A DNA stretch of 43,659 bases. It comes from a virus. Both the position numbers and the translations under genes were made by a program. Location: positions 1-43,659 of IMG/VR virus record IMGVR_UViG_3300050821_001247; one strand, written 5' to 3'. The notes beneath the pieces were generated by a model. That model did not search any database and had not been told where the DNA came from. It saw only the letters and a program-made list of their open reading frames with translations. The first letter of the stretch is position 1, and each line of letters opens with the position of its first letter. Shown here in pieces: positions 31,995 to 40,277 of the stretch.

Positions 31995-34411
31995 TGGCAA
32001 CTACTCCACAGGATTTTACTCCCGTTAAGCTTAAAGATGGGACTATGATTAAGCTTAAAGGTAGTAATCTGAATCCGCAACAAGTTGCTGCTGGAGTGGC
32101 GAAGTTCCGTGCGGCTCAGCCAGGCTTGCAGAAGCCTCCTGCTACGCAGCCACCTTCGCAAACGGCTCCTCAAGCTCCGCAGCAGCCGAGCTCTAGTTCA
32201 AATCCAGTTCCACCCTTTCAGGGTCCTGCGGCTGGATTTTCCTCAGAGCATATGTGGGAATCTGCGAAACAGGGATTAAAGAATGTCGTCGTGGGGACCG
32301 TAGGTTATAATCCATTAATTAAAGGCCCGGGAGGAGAAGAACGAGGGGAAGGTTCGATATTTGAGACGCTTGCGAATCTGGATAAGCATTTACCAGAGAT
32401 GTCCGATCAATCTAAAGAGATTCACGGACAAGCCCGCGAAGCGTTAAAGCGGGGAGTTAAAGGTGGCGGAACTAGTGATATTGCCGAGGGAATGACGAAA
32501 GCATTATTCGCGGCTATCCCTGGAATAGGTCCCTGGCTAAACGATAAATACAATCAAGCTATGAGCGGTGATCCTGGAGGAGCGTTAGTAGAAGGTGCAA
32601 CTACCGCGGCTGCTGGAAAACTTCTCGAACATATACAGAGTAAAGGAGTCGTAAGCGTTGAGGATTTGAAGAATTCCTTTCCAAAGCACGCCATCGTAGC
32701 GGCTGCGAATGATACTTTAGAAAGCTCTGCTAAAGATTTCAAACAAAATGTTTTAAAGGCCGTTAAGAACACCAACGAAGTTATTGGGCAGAAGGTTAAA
32801 CTAATTGCAGATGCGGATAGAACGGCTAGTCCGAATGGATCGTTTTCTCAAACTGATATTTCACAAACTTCGTTAGATGCCGTTAACAGCGTTAACGCAC
32901 AGCACGTTGATCTTCCTGGAACTGGAATGGTTCAGAAGGCGATAGGTCGTTATGGAAATACCTTGACGTGGGAAGACGTTAAAGATTTACGTGGGGTCGT
33001 AGACGCCGCGAGGCAGGGCGCCAGTGGAAAGGATTTAGCAGTTCTTGGTCGGCTACAGAAGGTTTACAGCGAAGCTCTTGAGAAGCGCGCTGCGCAGCTT
33101 GGTAAGGGCGACATCTACAAAGACTATACTGAAACGACAAAGTCGCTCAGAGAGCACCAGAGTGGTATTGTATCGAAGTTAGCTAGTGCAGATACAGGGC
33201 TTAAGACGTTCAATGAGCTAGCGCGTCAGTCGAATCGACCTCAACTGAATGACTTGTTCGGTATCCTTGAAAAGCACGGAGGACTTCCGTCTGATTATTT
33301 GGATGATCTTCTAAAGGACCATTCCAAAATCGCACGACTTGCCTCGCTAGCTGAGGGAACAACTTATACGGGTGAAAGAGGCGGTCGGCTTGGTTCCGTA
33401 ATGCGCCATCCAATCGTTGCTGGAACCGCGATGGGTGCGGCTGGAGCTGCCGCTTCTGGTACACCGTTAGGTGTTAGATTTCTGCTTTCACTTGGTGCAG
33501 CCATGAAGGCCGATGATATTATGAATCGGTATGAGGCTGCGAAGCAAATAAGGGAATTGGGTGGTCCGGACGGGGTTACCGGACGATACGGAATATCACA
33601 GAGTCCCTCTGGTGGCCAGCAACCACCACAAAGGCCAGCCGGCCCTGGGCTTCCCCCATCACCGTCGCAGCCTCCGCCAACGCCTCGACCGGCTGGTCCC
33701 TTCCCTTCGGGAGGTGATCCGAAAGGATTAAGTCCAGCTTTACAAAAACTCGTTCGACCTCCAGAGGAAGTTATGGTTCAACCTCCCTCTACGAGTAGAG
33801 GAACTCCGACTGGAGAAGCGAAGCTTTTTGAAGGAAGAAATACTCCGCTTCCAAAAGAGATTCACGCAGATTTGGAGAAGCAAGCTGGAAGGAAGTTGAC
33901 GAATGAAGAAGCCGTAGCTCTTGATAGAGCTAATCTTGAAAGACAGATGGGTTCTGGGAAAGCGGATGAAAGCTCTGCTATTAGGGAGGAGCATCGAAGT
34001 AAACTTGAGGCGAAGGGCCGACCTGAACCAACTAAAGTTCCAGAGGAAGCTCGCGGCCGTGAAGCTTCCGCACGAAGCGGGATGACGAAGGATACTCCTG
34101 AGGCTCGAAGGGCTAAGGCTGCGGAACGCGTAGCCGCGAAGCGGGAGGAAGCTGGAAGAACTCAGCAGAAAACTTCGCTCGAAGATCAGGCAAGACAGCT
34201 CGCTGGAAAAGTTACGCCGCAAAGTTTAAGGAATGTTCCTCTAATTGAGGTTGAAGAGGCCGCGAAAGAATTCGATCACACTCCCAATCAGATGATTTGG
34301 AGAGGTTTACAGAAGTTGAAACGTAGCCAAGGCTGGACCGAGGACATCTATCGTGGTTATCTCGAAGATTTTATTCTCAAGTCGATCGACATGAAAGCGA
34401 AAATGCCGTAA
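31994..34411 (+). CDS. Large internal/ejection-type virion protein
   Basis: This 805-residue protein has a disordered N-terminus, a helical core (about 170-550) with a Gly/Ala-rich hydrophobic patch (AGTAMGAAGAAASG near 475) that could insert in a membrane, then a Pro-rich linker and a charged Arg/Glu-rich C-terminal region. This is consistent with a podovirus ejection or internal virion protein that is released into the cell. No lysozyme or transglycosylase motif is evident. Confidence 0.6.
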   Translation: MATTPQDFTPVKLKDGTMIKLKGSNLNPQQVAAGVAKFRAAQPGLQKPPATQPPSQTAPQAPQQPSSSSNPVPPFQGPAAGFSSEHMWESAKQGLKNVVVGTVGYNPLIKGPGGEERGEGSIFETLANLDKHLPEMSDQSKEIHGQAREALKRGVKGGGTSDIAEGMTKALFAAIPGIGPWLNDKYNQAMSGDPGGALVEGATTAAAGKLLEHIQSKGVVSVEDLKNSFPKHAIVAAANDTLESSAKDFKQNVLKAVKNTNEVIGQKVKLIADADRTASPNGSFSQTDISQTSLDAVNSVNAQHVDLPGTGMVQKAIGRYGNTLTWEDVKDLRGVVDAARQGASGKDLAVLGRLQKVYSEALEKRAAQLGKGDIYKDYTETTKSLREHQSGIVSKLASADTGLKTFNELARQSNRPQLNDLFGILEKHGGLPSDYLDDLLKDHSKIARLASLAEGTTYTGERGGRLGSVMRHPIVAGTAMGAAGAAASGTPLGVRFLLSLGAAMKADDIMNRYEAAKQIRELGGPDGVTGRYGISQSPSGGQQPPQRPAGPGLPPSPSQPPPTPRPAGPFPSGGDPKGLSPALQKLVRPPEEVMVQPPSTSRGTPTGEAKLFEGRNTPLPKEIHADLEKQAGRKLTNEEAVALDRANLERQMGSGKADESSAIREEHRSKLEAKGRPEPTKVPEEARGREASARSGMTKDTPEARRAKAAERVAAKREEAGRTQQKTSLEDQARQLAGKVTPQSLRNVPLIEVEEAAKEFDHTPNQMIWRGLQKLKRSQGWTEDIYRGYLEDFILKSIDMKAKMP

Positions 34412-34412
34412 C

Positions 34413-34429
34413 TGTTTAGGACCTAAACA
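34413..34429. promoter_or_regulatory. 17-base perfect palindrome
   Basis: TGTTTAGG-A-CCTAAACA is an eight-base inverted repeat around one base, placed between the last large virion gene and the small gene at 34448. A related TTTAG-nnn-CTAAA occurs at 7057-7069 in the control region. It could be an operator or RNA hairpin. Confidence 0.45.
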
Positions 34430-34447
34430 CTAAAGGGAGGTAATGAA

Positions 34448-34693
34448 ATGGCAAATACTGGTGTTAGTCACGTGGAAGCGAAGTCGATTTGCGATGCGTT
34501 GGAATGTTCTCCTTCGCAGCACCAACCGACTTCGCCTCTTTATGTTGGAAGCAGGGATAATCCGCAAGCGATGAAAACCCAATCTCCTAAAGCATCCGCT
34601 GATAAGGGTGCTGAGAAGGATATGGGTGTTAAGAGAGTCCCTGCGGTTTCGAAAGGTGAAAACCACAACCGTCCGATTAAAAAAGCTACATAG
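34448..34693 (+). CDS. Last late gene, small polar protein
   Basis: This 81-residue, basic and disordered protein has a strong GGGAGGT site. It ends in Lys/Arg/Ser-rich sequence (KKAT end). The stop overlaps, by eight bases, the end of the leftward gene at 34686, so the two transcription units converge here. Unknown function. Confidence 0.6.
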   Translation: MANTGVSHVEAKSICDALECSPSQHQPTSPLYVGSRDNPQAMKTQSPKASADKGAEKDMGVKRVPAVSKGENHNRPIKKAT

Positions 34694-35027
34694 TTAGGTC
34701 GGATTTTTCGAGAATCTTTCCGATAAGAGTTTCCGCTTGTGGATTGATTGTTCGAAAATATCCTCCTAAAATATTTGGCTGCCCCGGTATTAGTTGGACT
34801 AACATCTCAAATGTTACTCTGACAAGTGCCGGGGTTTCCTTTGGATGTTTTTCTCCGGTTTCAATTAGGGATACTCCACCTTTTTTCCAGTCTGTTACTC
34901 GACCTCTTAGATGATTCATATTTCTACATCCAGTCCAGACAACCCCACAGCCTATTGAGAGATAGTTTCCAGCTTCGTCTTTTACTGGGATAATTTCTCC
35001 TTGTTTTGGTTTATCGGCTTCGCTCAT
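34686..35027 (-). CDS. Unknown small protein
   Basis: This 113-residue protein has a beta-type core (DEAGNYLSIGCGVVWTG, then VRVTFEMLVQLI) and is the last gene of the right leftward unit. GGAGG lies upstream of ATG 35027. No family is recognised. Ends convergently on the late operon. Confidence 0.6.
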   Translation of the reverse strand: MSEADKPKQGEIIPVKDEAGNYLSIGCGVVWTGCRNMNHLRGRVTDWKKGGVSLIETGEKHPKETPALVRVTFEMLVQLIPGQPNILGGYFRTINPQAETLIGKILEKSDLTM

Positions 35028-35415
35028 CGTATTCCTCCGTCATTTTAACTATCTCATCTTCGTAAGTTTTCCAATCTATTCCCATCTCAGCAGCCAGAAT
35101 TCTCTCAACTCCAGTTGCGATGCAGTGCTCTCTTTTATATGGAGCTTTAGGATCATCTCCAGGCTCATCATCCCCCTTATAGTTTAGATCGAATTTATCT
35201 ACCGCCGACTCCGTTATTCCATTCGCTTGACAGAGAAAAACTTCGATAAGCTCGTGAATGGCTATTAGAATTGAACCCTTCGCTCCGGTTTTATTCATAT
35301 CACTAACTCTAATGCGAAGGCTATCAACCCCTTCCTCTTCTTTTAGCCATTGCCAGTCCCCAACGGTGTTATAACGCTGTTGATTATTTGGAATAATCTC
35401 GATTCTTATTTTCAC
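35011..35415 (-). CDS. HExxE-motif protein, possible zincin-like
   Basis: This 134-residue protein of a recurrent phage family has the motif AIHELIEVFLC near residues 52-62 and an EHC-x-A-x-x-VERILAAELG-like segment (around 100-115), where the H and E residues could bind metal. The HELIE pattern resembles, but is not identical to, the HExxH of metalloproteases. Start is GTG at 35415, overlapping the GroES-like stop (GTGA). Function is unknown; a minimal metallopeptidase is possible. Confidence 0.6.
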   Translation of the reverse strand: MKIRIEIIPNNQQRYNTVGDWQWLKEEEGVDSLRIRVSDMNKTGAKGSILIAIHELIEVFLCQANGITESAVDKFDLNYKGDDEPGDDPKAPYKREHCIATGVERILAAEMGIDWKTYEDEIVKMTEEYDERSR

Positions 35416-35843
35416 GTTCCCACCCCCACTCCGATGAATTCGGGTGCCTTTTCATCAATAATCGCAAGGATTTCGTCCTGTCCAAGGATTCGGAAGATAA
35501 TTCGAGTTTCCGGGTCCCAGCCTTTAAATTCCATTACGGTTCCGGAATAAAGACCGTAGCCAATTTTTTGACCAATCTTAAAGATTTCATCGACGCCTTT
35601 TCCAATTTCAAGAATCGTTCCAGTTGTTGGGCGTCTCTTTGAAACCTCTGGAATAATTAGACGACCCTCGTATCTAAAGGAATCTTCCTGAACTATAACT
35701 CGTCCACTTGTGGGGTGGACGAAGATGGTTTTAGAGGTAACCTTAACGAGTTTTTTTGGCTTCTCCTTAGAAGGAACGAAACTATCTACAATACTATCTG
35801 AGTCTCTCTTGCCTCTTTTATCTACTATATTTATTTCACTCAT
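35412..35843 (-). CDS. GroES-like co-chaperonin
   Basis: This 143-residue protein has a disordered N-terminal 35 residues and then a Cpn10 fold: GRVIVQED (47-54), a mobile-loop-like GRLIIPEVSKRRPTTG (60-75), GTILEIGKG (75-83) and the closing GQDEILAIID (121-130). In GroES the mobile loop carries the hydrophobic tripeptide that binds GroEL; here LII fits. Phage GroES-like proteins (T4 gp31 type) replace host GroES for capsid folding. No GroEL is seen, so it would use the host's. The ATG overlaps the previous stop. Confidence 0.8.
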   Translation of the reverse strand: MSEINIVDKRGKRDSDSIVDSFVPSKEKPKKLVKVTSKTIFVHPTSGRVIVQEDSFRYEGRLIIPEVSKRRPTTGTILEIGKGVDEIFKIGQKIGYGLYSGTVMEFKGWDPETRIIFRILGQDEILAIIDEKAPEFIGVGVGT

Positions 35844-37045
35844 GGTTTTCCTTTCCCTTTCGGGTCGAACTTTTCAACCGCCTTCCACATAACCTTACGA
35901 CCTTGTTGGTATTCTACGATTATATATGCTTCCTTCAAGGTTGCAAGAATTCGTTCGAGATCGTCGGAGGTTACGTCGCGCCAGTGGGCTTTTAAGATTT
36001 CATCCTTGGAAGCGAAGCCTTTCATTTCGATAAATTCTAAGACCTTATTTGTAGCGACGACCAGTTCACTTTCACCAACTCCTCGAAATACTCTGGGGAC
36101 GTTCTTAGCAACCGCTTCAACAGAATCCAACGCTCGCTGGAAGTCCGCTTTCGTGATAATAAGATCATCCCCGCGAGACGCAGATATACACATAGCAAGC
36201 TTCGACACTTGTGCCCATTTAGAAGTTTTATAACTCGTTGTCGCCATATCATCATAAAGCTTCGGTGACGAATCTGCATAAACTACCTCGAAGAGTGGGA
36301 TAACATCTGGACTAAATCTGAATTCTCCGGAGAGCTTAGCAATCTCCTGAAGGTCTCTAACGAGATTGTCTCGCACGTTACTGTGATTGGGCAAGGCTGG
36401 CCAGGGGATAAGTTTTTCGCGATCATATGCAACGACGAAATTAACTCGGCGAGTGAAACCTCCTCCAATTGCGCTAGGCGGTATGCTGCTAATAAGCCAC
36501 TCCTGAGTGGAACCTCCAAGGAGACAAACACACGGAGATTCGATTTTGAATTCTCCTTTTCCTCTCGTGCCATATATATACGCTCCTTCGTTAGCGTCCC
36601 ATAAATCTGTTAAAATCGGAAGAGTGAATTGTGAGGCAGTTACGAAAACCGAAAGTTCACGGCTTAAAATTAAACATGAATGATCAACTCCGACATTTAT
36701 TGATCCAACACTCGCGGAGCCAAAATGCGGCCATCCCTTCGAAAGACGTTCCAAAACATACTCAATCGTTACGCGATCGGAAACTAGATTGGCTGTTGCT
36801 GCATCACGTAATATACTTAACGCCGGATTTATGGCTGAACCCTTCCCAATCCCCGGTCTTGCGACCAGGACTGTAAAAAGATTCGGATATAATTTCCAGG
36901 AACCTCGTCCAATATAAACATGCCTTCGAAGCGTCGCCGAAATTACCGTTAAAGCTGACCATAGATGAAAATCTAAAGGCGATTCGCTTGCTGGCGTAGT
37001 GTACGTAACATAGGTTCCAAGCCAGTCCTTAAGTCTACGGGGCAT
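35840..37045 (-). CDS. DUF3987-like replication ATPase
   Basis: This 401-residue protein resembles DUF3987/YfjI-type primase-helicase ATPases. The region FTVLVARPGIGKGS (about 56-69) is the phosphate-binding loop, though the residue after GK is Gly then Ser rather than Ser/Thr directly. A Walker B-like LILSRELSVF is near 128-137, and ESPCVCLLGGSTQEWL and a FTRRVNFV arginine region follow. The C-terminal 80 residues look like a winged helix. It lies between the polymerase and the GroES-like gene and overlaps the polymerase by 73 bases. Probable replicative helicase or loader. Confidence 0.7.
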   Translation of the reverse strand: MPRRLKDWLGTYVTYTTPASESPLDFHLWSALTVISATLRRHVYIGRGSWKLYPNLFTVLVARPGIGKGSAINPALSILRDAATANLVSDRVTIEYVLERLSKGWPHFGSASVGSINVGVDHSCLILSRELSVFVTASQFTLPILTDLWDANEGAYIYGTRGKGEFKIESPCVCLLGGSTQEWLISSIPPSAIGGGFTRRVNFVVAYDREKLIPWPALPNHSNVRDNLVRDLQEIAKLSGEFRFSPDVIPLFEVVYADSSPKLYDDMATTSYKTSKWAQVSKLAMCISASRGDDLIITKADFQRALDSVEAVAKNVPRVFRGVGESELVVATNKVLEFIEMKGFASKDEILKAHWRDVTSDDLERILATLKEAYIIVEYQQGRKVMWKAVEKFDPKGKGKP

Positions 37046-38448
37046 TCGACCTCGTTCTTCAAATCGTATCCCATTTCGAATTCCACTGGAATTTTTATCG
37101 CGGTTCCATTTTCAAATTTTAATTCACGATCGAATGCCTTTCGTAAGAGTTCGATTGCTGTGATAATATCGGCTTGAGAATCCGGAACTTCCAATGTAAT
37201 TGCATCGTGGCCGTCCAAAAGGACCCAACCCGTATGAATCGTCTCACAGTATAATATCGCCAGCCCGGTGTTATCCCCGACTGTGGATTGTGGGATATAG
37301 GAATAGGCCTCTTTGAACAATTTTGAATTGTCTGCTCCAGGTCGGAGACCAAAGAAGTAACGCTCGCGTCCGATGGGAGTTTTAAGCGTTCGGGAATTTC
37401 TAAGATTAGTCTCAACCCCTCGTTGGAACGTATTTCTAATTTCTGGCTCGGCTTTGTGGAATTCATTTAATAAGACCTCGCAGTACGGAATAAGCTTCCC
37501 ATCCTTGGACATCTGCTCGACGGCGTCGGGGACCTCTTTAATTAGCGAAGTTGCCATCATTCCGGGGCCCTCACCGTAGTTTCCAGCGTGACGAGTTTTC
37601 TTTCCCATAAATCTCAACATCGTTCCTTTGGAACATTCGCTTAGAGGTTTTTTGAAGATTTCTGACGCGAGTTTGCGATGGCGATCGACTCTTTGAGTAA
37701 GCTCGTCAAGTCCTCTTGTTCCACCACCGTTATCAGCGATGAGTCCAGACACAATCCAGTCCTCAGCTTGAGCCTGGTCGCAGGAGACAAAGATTCTGCC
37801 AGGTCGAGCAACAAGGCATTCTCGAAAGCTTCTACCGAGTTCGGATTGTTTAGGTAAGTTTTGAGTATTTGTACCGATCTTTTTACCTGACGAAGATTGG
37901 AAAATAGTTGCCCCACTTGACCGTCTACCACTGACGGTACCGGATACGTTCCAGGAAGAATAGAGTATTCCATCGAGGAGCGCAGCTTCTGCATATGTTC
38001 CTTTAAGCTTGTTATATTCTCGGGCTTCGAGGATATTTCTGAGAATTTGATTTCCCGTTTTCGCGTATGCTTCATTTAAGGCGTCCTCACCCGAAGTAGG
38101 AAGGCCGGTCTCCCACTTCGTTTTTAGTTTTATTTTTAGATCGTTTGTTAAAATTTTAATGAGCTGTTGAGGCGAACTTAGGTTCAAAGTACCTGCTGGT
38201 GTCTTAACGCCTTTAGGCTGCTTTGGAACTACCTTCATCTTAACTTCGTTTTCGATCTTTTGGCAGCAAGCTTCGAGTTTAATATCCAACATCTTAACGA
38301 AGCTTTCCAAACGCGTAGCGTCAACCATAACGCCGCGACGATCTATTTCGTGAAATACCCGTGCCAAGGGCATCTCGTAGTTATGGTAGAAGCTATAAAG
38401 TGTATCGAAGATTGACATTTGGACGAAACTTCCCAGTTGAACCTTCAT
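36973..38448 (-). CDS. Family A DNA polymerase, polymerase domain only
   Basis: This 491-residue protein contains the palm and fingers of a Pol I-type enzyme: motif A SCDQAQAED (catalytic D224), motif B RFMGKKTRHAGNYGEG (279-294), and motif C GHDAITLEVP (H414, D415). The usual Glu after HD is Ala. The 3'-5' exonuclease is absent and is encoded by the gene at 38745-39947. The start could be ATG 38448 or the in-frame ATG 38418, which fits the family's N-terminal helix better; neither has a strong ribosome site. It is the phage replicase catalytic subunit. Confidence 0.92.
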   Translation of the reverse strand: MKVQLGSFVQMSIFDTLYSFYHNYEMPLARVFHEIDRRGVMVDATRLESFVKMLDIKLEACCQKIENEVKMKVVPKQPKGVKTPAGTLNLSSPQQLIKILTNDLKIKLKTKWETGLPTSGEDALNEAYAKTGNQILRNILEAREYNKLKGTYAEAALLDGILYSSWNVSGTVSGRRSSGATIFQSSSGKKIGTNTQNLPKQSELGRSFRECLVARPGRIFVSCDQAQAEDWIVSGLIADNGGGTRGLDELTQRVDRHRKLASEIFKKPLSECSKGTMLRFMGKKTRHAGNYGEGPGMMATSLIKEVPDAVEQMSKDGKLIPYCEVLLNEFHKAEPEIRNTFQRGVETNLRNSRTLKTPIGRERYFFGLRPGADNSKLFKEAYSYIPQSTVGDNTGLAILYCETIHTGWVLLDGHDAITLEVPDSQADIITAIELLRKAFDRELKFENGTAIKIPVEFEMGYDLKNEVECPVDLRTGLEPMLRTLRQQANRL

Positions 38449-38782
38449 TGACTACGTCGATTCGAAATTCCACAACCGTAACTGGAGTGTTAAGATTAAT
38501 ATCCGGATAGTATTTCTGCATCTTGTGGAGCATATCGAATATATTCTTAAAGCCGTCAAAGACGAAAATATCCAAAGGAACTGTGGAAAGAATGTAATGT
38601 TTATATCCGTTTACGACGGCATTATGACCATGGATGGTTATATTTCGAGCGAAGTGCCGATGACCTTTTCGGATGGTATACGTTTTACACCCGCTCATTA
38701 CTGTCGGTTTTATTCTTTCATCGAATTCGAGAATTTTCTCGACTTTAGATTCTGGAACTACTCGTAATTTTTCGTTCTTCAA
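38393..38782 (-). CDS. ASCH-domain-like protein
   Basis: This protein of 129 residues from TTG 38782 (139 from ATG 38812) contains an ASCH/PUA-like core: FDERIKPTVMSGCKTYTIRKG, followed by IHGHNAVVNGYKHYI and a final PVTVVEFRI strand. ASCH domains bind RNA or modified nucleotides. I prefer TTG because AGGAG is seven bases upstream. The gene overlaps both neighbours: the UDG-exonuclease end by about 38 bases and the polymerase start by 56. It thus sits exactly between the two halves of the replicase. Confidence 0.7.
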   Translation of the reverse strand: MKNEKLRVVPESKVEKILEFDERIKPTVMSGCKTYTIRKGHRHFARNITIHGHNAVVNGYKHYILSTVPLDIFVFDGFKNIFDMLHKMQKYYPDINLNTPVTVVEFRIDVVNEGSTGKFRPNVNLRYTL

Positions 38783-39947
38783 ATTCTTTCTCCTGTTCGA
38801 GATATATTTCATAGGTGCAAGCTGCGTCTAGAGCGTTGTAGTGCATTAATGATTCTAAACCTTCTCGGAGAGACCAGACTTTTCCTTCTTCTTTCCAATA
38901 AGGTTGGCGAGTATATTGCATTCCCTGGAATTCGAGTTTATGACGTAGTCCAGGCCAAAGAATATGATGACGAATAAGGGTATCATCCACAAGGTTGAGA
39001 TTAATATTGAAACCGAGAGCGCGTAGCCAATGACTGTCAAAAGAAGTGTAATTTTGTCCGATTTGTCGCTTTGTTTTGAAGATTTCATCCATTTTTCTCC
39101 AGAGAGAAGATAACTGTATGGGGCTGTAATTCCAAAATGACAGGGACATCGCGGTCCACGGATCTGAGGCGAAAGCGATAGTATACGGGACTTTCCGGCG
39201 TAGTAATTCGATGTCTACGGAAATAGAACTTTGTGAACCAATACAAAGCCTTAGGAAATCGTAAGCCTCTCCAAAGGAGGGATTTGTTATTAAAGTTCTC
39301 TTCGGTAGTGTATTTAGAGAATGGGAGTGATGCGTCCAGTAGGTAAGTTCCTCGAACGCTCTCTGCAAAATGAAAAGACATATTTCCCTCTCCGAATACT
39401 GTCTTAAAACGAAGGCAGGATGATACATTGGAATTACGTAGTGCGGCCAATCTAGGAGTGGACTTATTAAGAGACTTCCTCTCCAGGAGCCGAAACCTTC
39501 TTTATCCTCGTTATTTTTGCCTTTCTTTTTTGGCTTCGTTTCAGGACAGAGGAGATTAGTTGGAGTTTTACCGCATGCCACGATGATAGTAGGTTTATTA
39601 CTTCGTAACTCTTCAAAGAACTGGTCATGGAAAAGATTGATTCCAATTCCGAGTTCATAAATTCTTTTAATATCATTATCTGGAGGTCTGCTTTTGTACG
39701 GATTTGTGAACCAGATGTCGTTTTCATGAAATCCTACCTCCGAAAGCATTTGATCTAGTAGTTGACCGCTATATCCAACGAAAGGAAAACCTAATCGGTC
39801 TTCATCTTTTCCTGGAGCTTCTCCTACAATACAAACTGGCGCTCCGACGGGTCCACGAGTTCCGACGTATCGAAGATTCTTAGCCGCTAACGCGGAGCGT
39901 AAGATAGAATCAGAAGACCCGACTGTAGAGCTTACGAACGAATTCAA
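38745..39947 (-). CDS. Uracil-DNA glycosylase / 3'-5' exonuclease fusion
   Basis: This 400-residue protein has two parts. The N-terminus is a family 4-like uracil-DNA glycosylase: GEAPGKDEDRLGFPFVG (42-58), a VACGKTP strand (123-129) and HPAFVLR (176-182). The C-terminus is a DnaQ-like proofreading exonuclease: ExoI VDIE (D245, E247), ExoII NYTSFD (N299, D304) and ExoIII YNALD (Y370, D374). The N-terminal CxxC of iron-sulfur family 4 enzymes is missing. SPO1-type phage polymerases join UDG, exonuclease and polymerase in one chain, so this appears to be the detached front half. TTG start 39947 has GGAG seven bases upstream. Confidence 0.85.
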   Translation of the reverse strand: MNSFVSSTVGSSDSILRSALAAKNLRYVGTRGPVGAPVCIVGEAPGKDEDRLGFPFVGYSGQLLDQMLSEVGFHENDIWFTNPYKSRPPDNDIKRIYELGIGINLFHDQFFEELRSNKPTIIVACGKTPTNLLCPETKPKKKGKNNEDKEGFGSWRGSLLISPLLDWPHYVIPMYHPAFVLRQYSEREICLFILQRAFEELTYWTHHSHSLNTLPKRTLITNPSFGEAYDFLRLCIGSQSSISVDIELLRRKVPYTIAFASDPWTAMSLSFWNYSPIQLSSLWRKMDEIFKTKRQIGQNYTSFDSHWLRALGFNINLNLVDDTLIRHHILWPGLRHKLEFQGMQYTRQPYWKEEGKVWSLREGLESLMHYNALDAACTYEIYLEQEKEFEERKITSSSRI

Positions 39948-40113
39948 GTTGAGTCTCCGTTACGAGTAGTTTATCACCGTATTTTCCGGCTCGATCGAAG
40001 TTATCTTCGATGAATTTTCGTTCATAGGAAGACATGTCTTCCGTTAACTCGGAGAGTTCCTCTACGAGGCGGATGAATTCGGCTACTCCTTCGGAATTGC
40101 ATTGTGTGGCCAT
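39910..40113 (-). CDS. Small helical protein, unknown
   Basis: This 67-residue acidic helical protein contains a segment (SSYERKFIEDNFDRAGKYGD, then TETQLEFVRKLYSRV) typical of short phage helical proteins found near replication genes. Ribosome site GAGGTGG precedes ATG 40113. It overlaps the start of the UDG-exonuclease. Exact function is unknown. Confidence 0.65.
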   Translation of the reverse strand: MATQCNSEGVAEFIRLVEELSELTEDMSSYERKFIEDNFDRAGKYGDKLLVTETQLEFVRKLYSRVF

Positions 40114-40114
40114 T

Positions 40115-40276
40115 TTACCACCTCGTTTTTCTGATAATATGACCGGCTTTTATCTGTTGAGTTGTATGCTTATGACACAGAACAACCATGCAGTTTTGCA
40201 GATAGACACGAAATCTAGCTAAGGTTTTATCTCCTAGAGCATTACATTGTTCGCAGATGGGAGCTTTATCAGACAT
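40115..40276 (-). CDS. Small zinc-finger protein (53 aa)
   Basis: This protein is 53 residues from ATG 40276 (GGAGA upstream). CEQC and then C-H-K-H near the end (CHKHT) with a basic linker form a plausible zinc finger. A longer frame from 40306 lacks a site and overlaps the ABC/GNAT gene. Function is unknown. Confidence 0.65.
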   Translation of the reverse strand: MSDKAPICEQCNALGDKTLARFRVYLQNCMVVLCHKHTTQQIKAGHIIRKTRW

Positions 40277-40277
40277 T

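Noticed and set aside
23200-34411. Long tape-measure protein for a siphovirus tail
   Set aside because: No single long coiled-coil protein with a transmembrane stretch and no tail tube or chaperone pair are present; the large proteins fit ejection-type virion proteins better.
34665-34720. Bidirectional terminator at the convergence point
   Set aside because: Only a five- to six-base TCCGA/TCGGA stem with a loop of over 20 bases is present, too weak to support.
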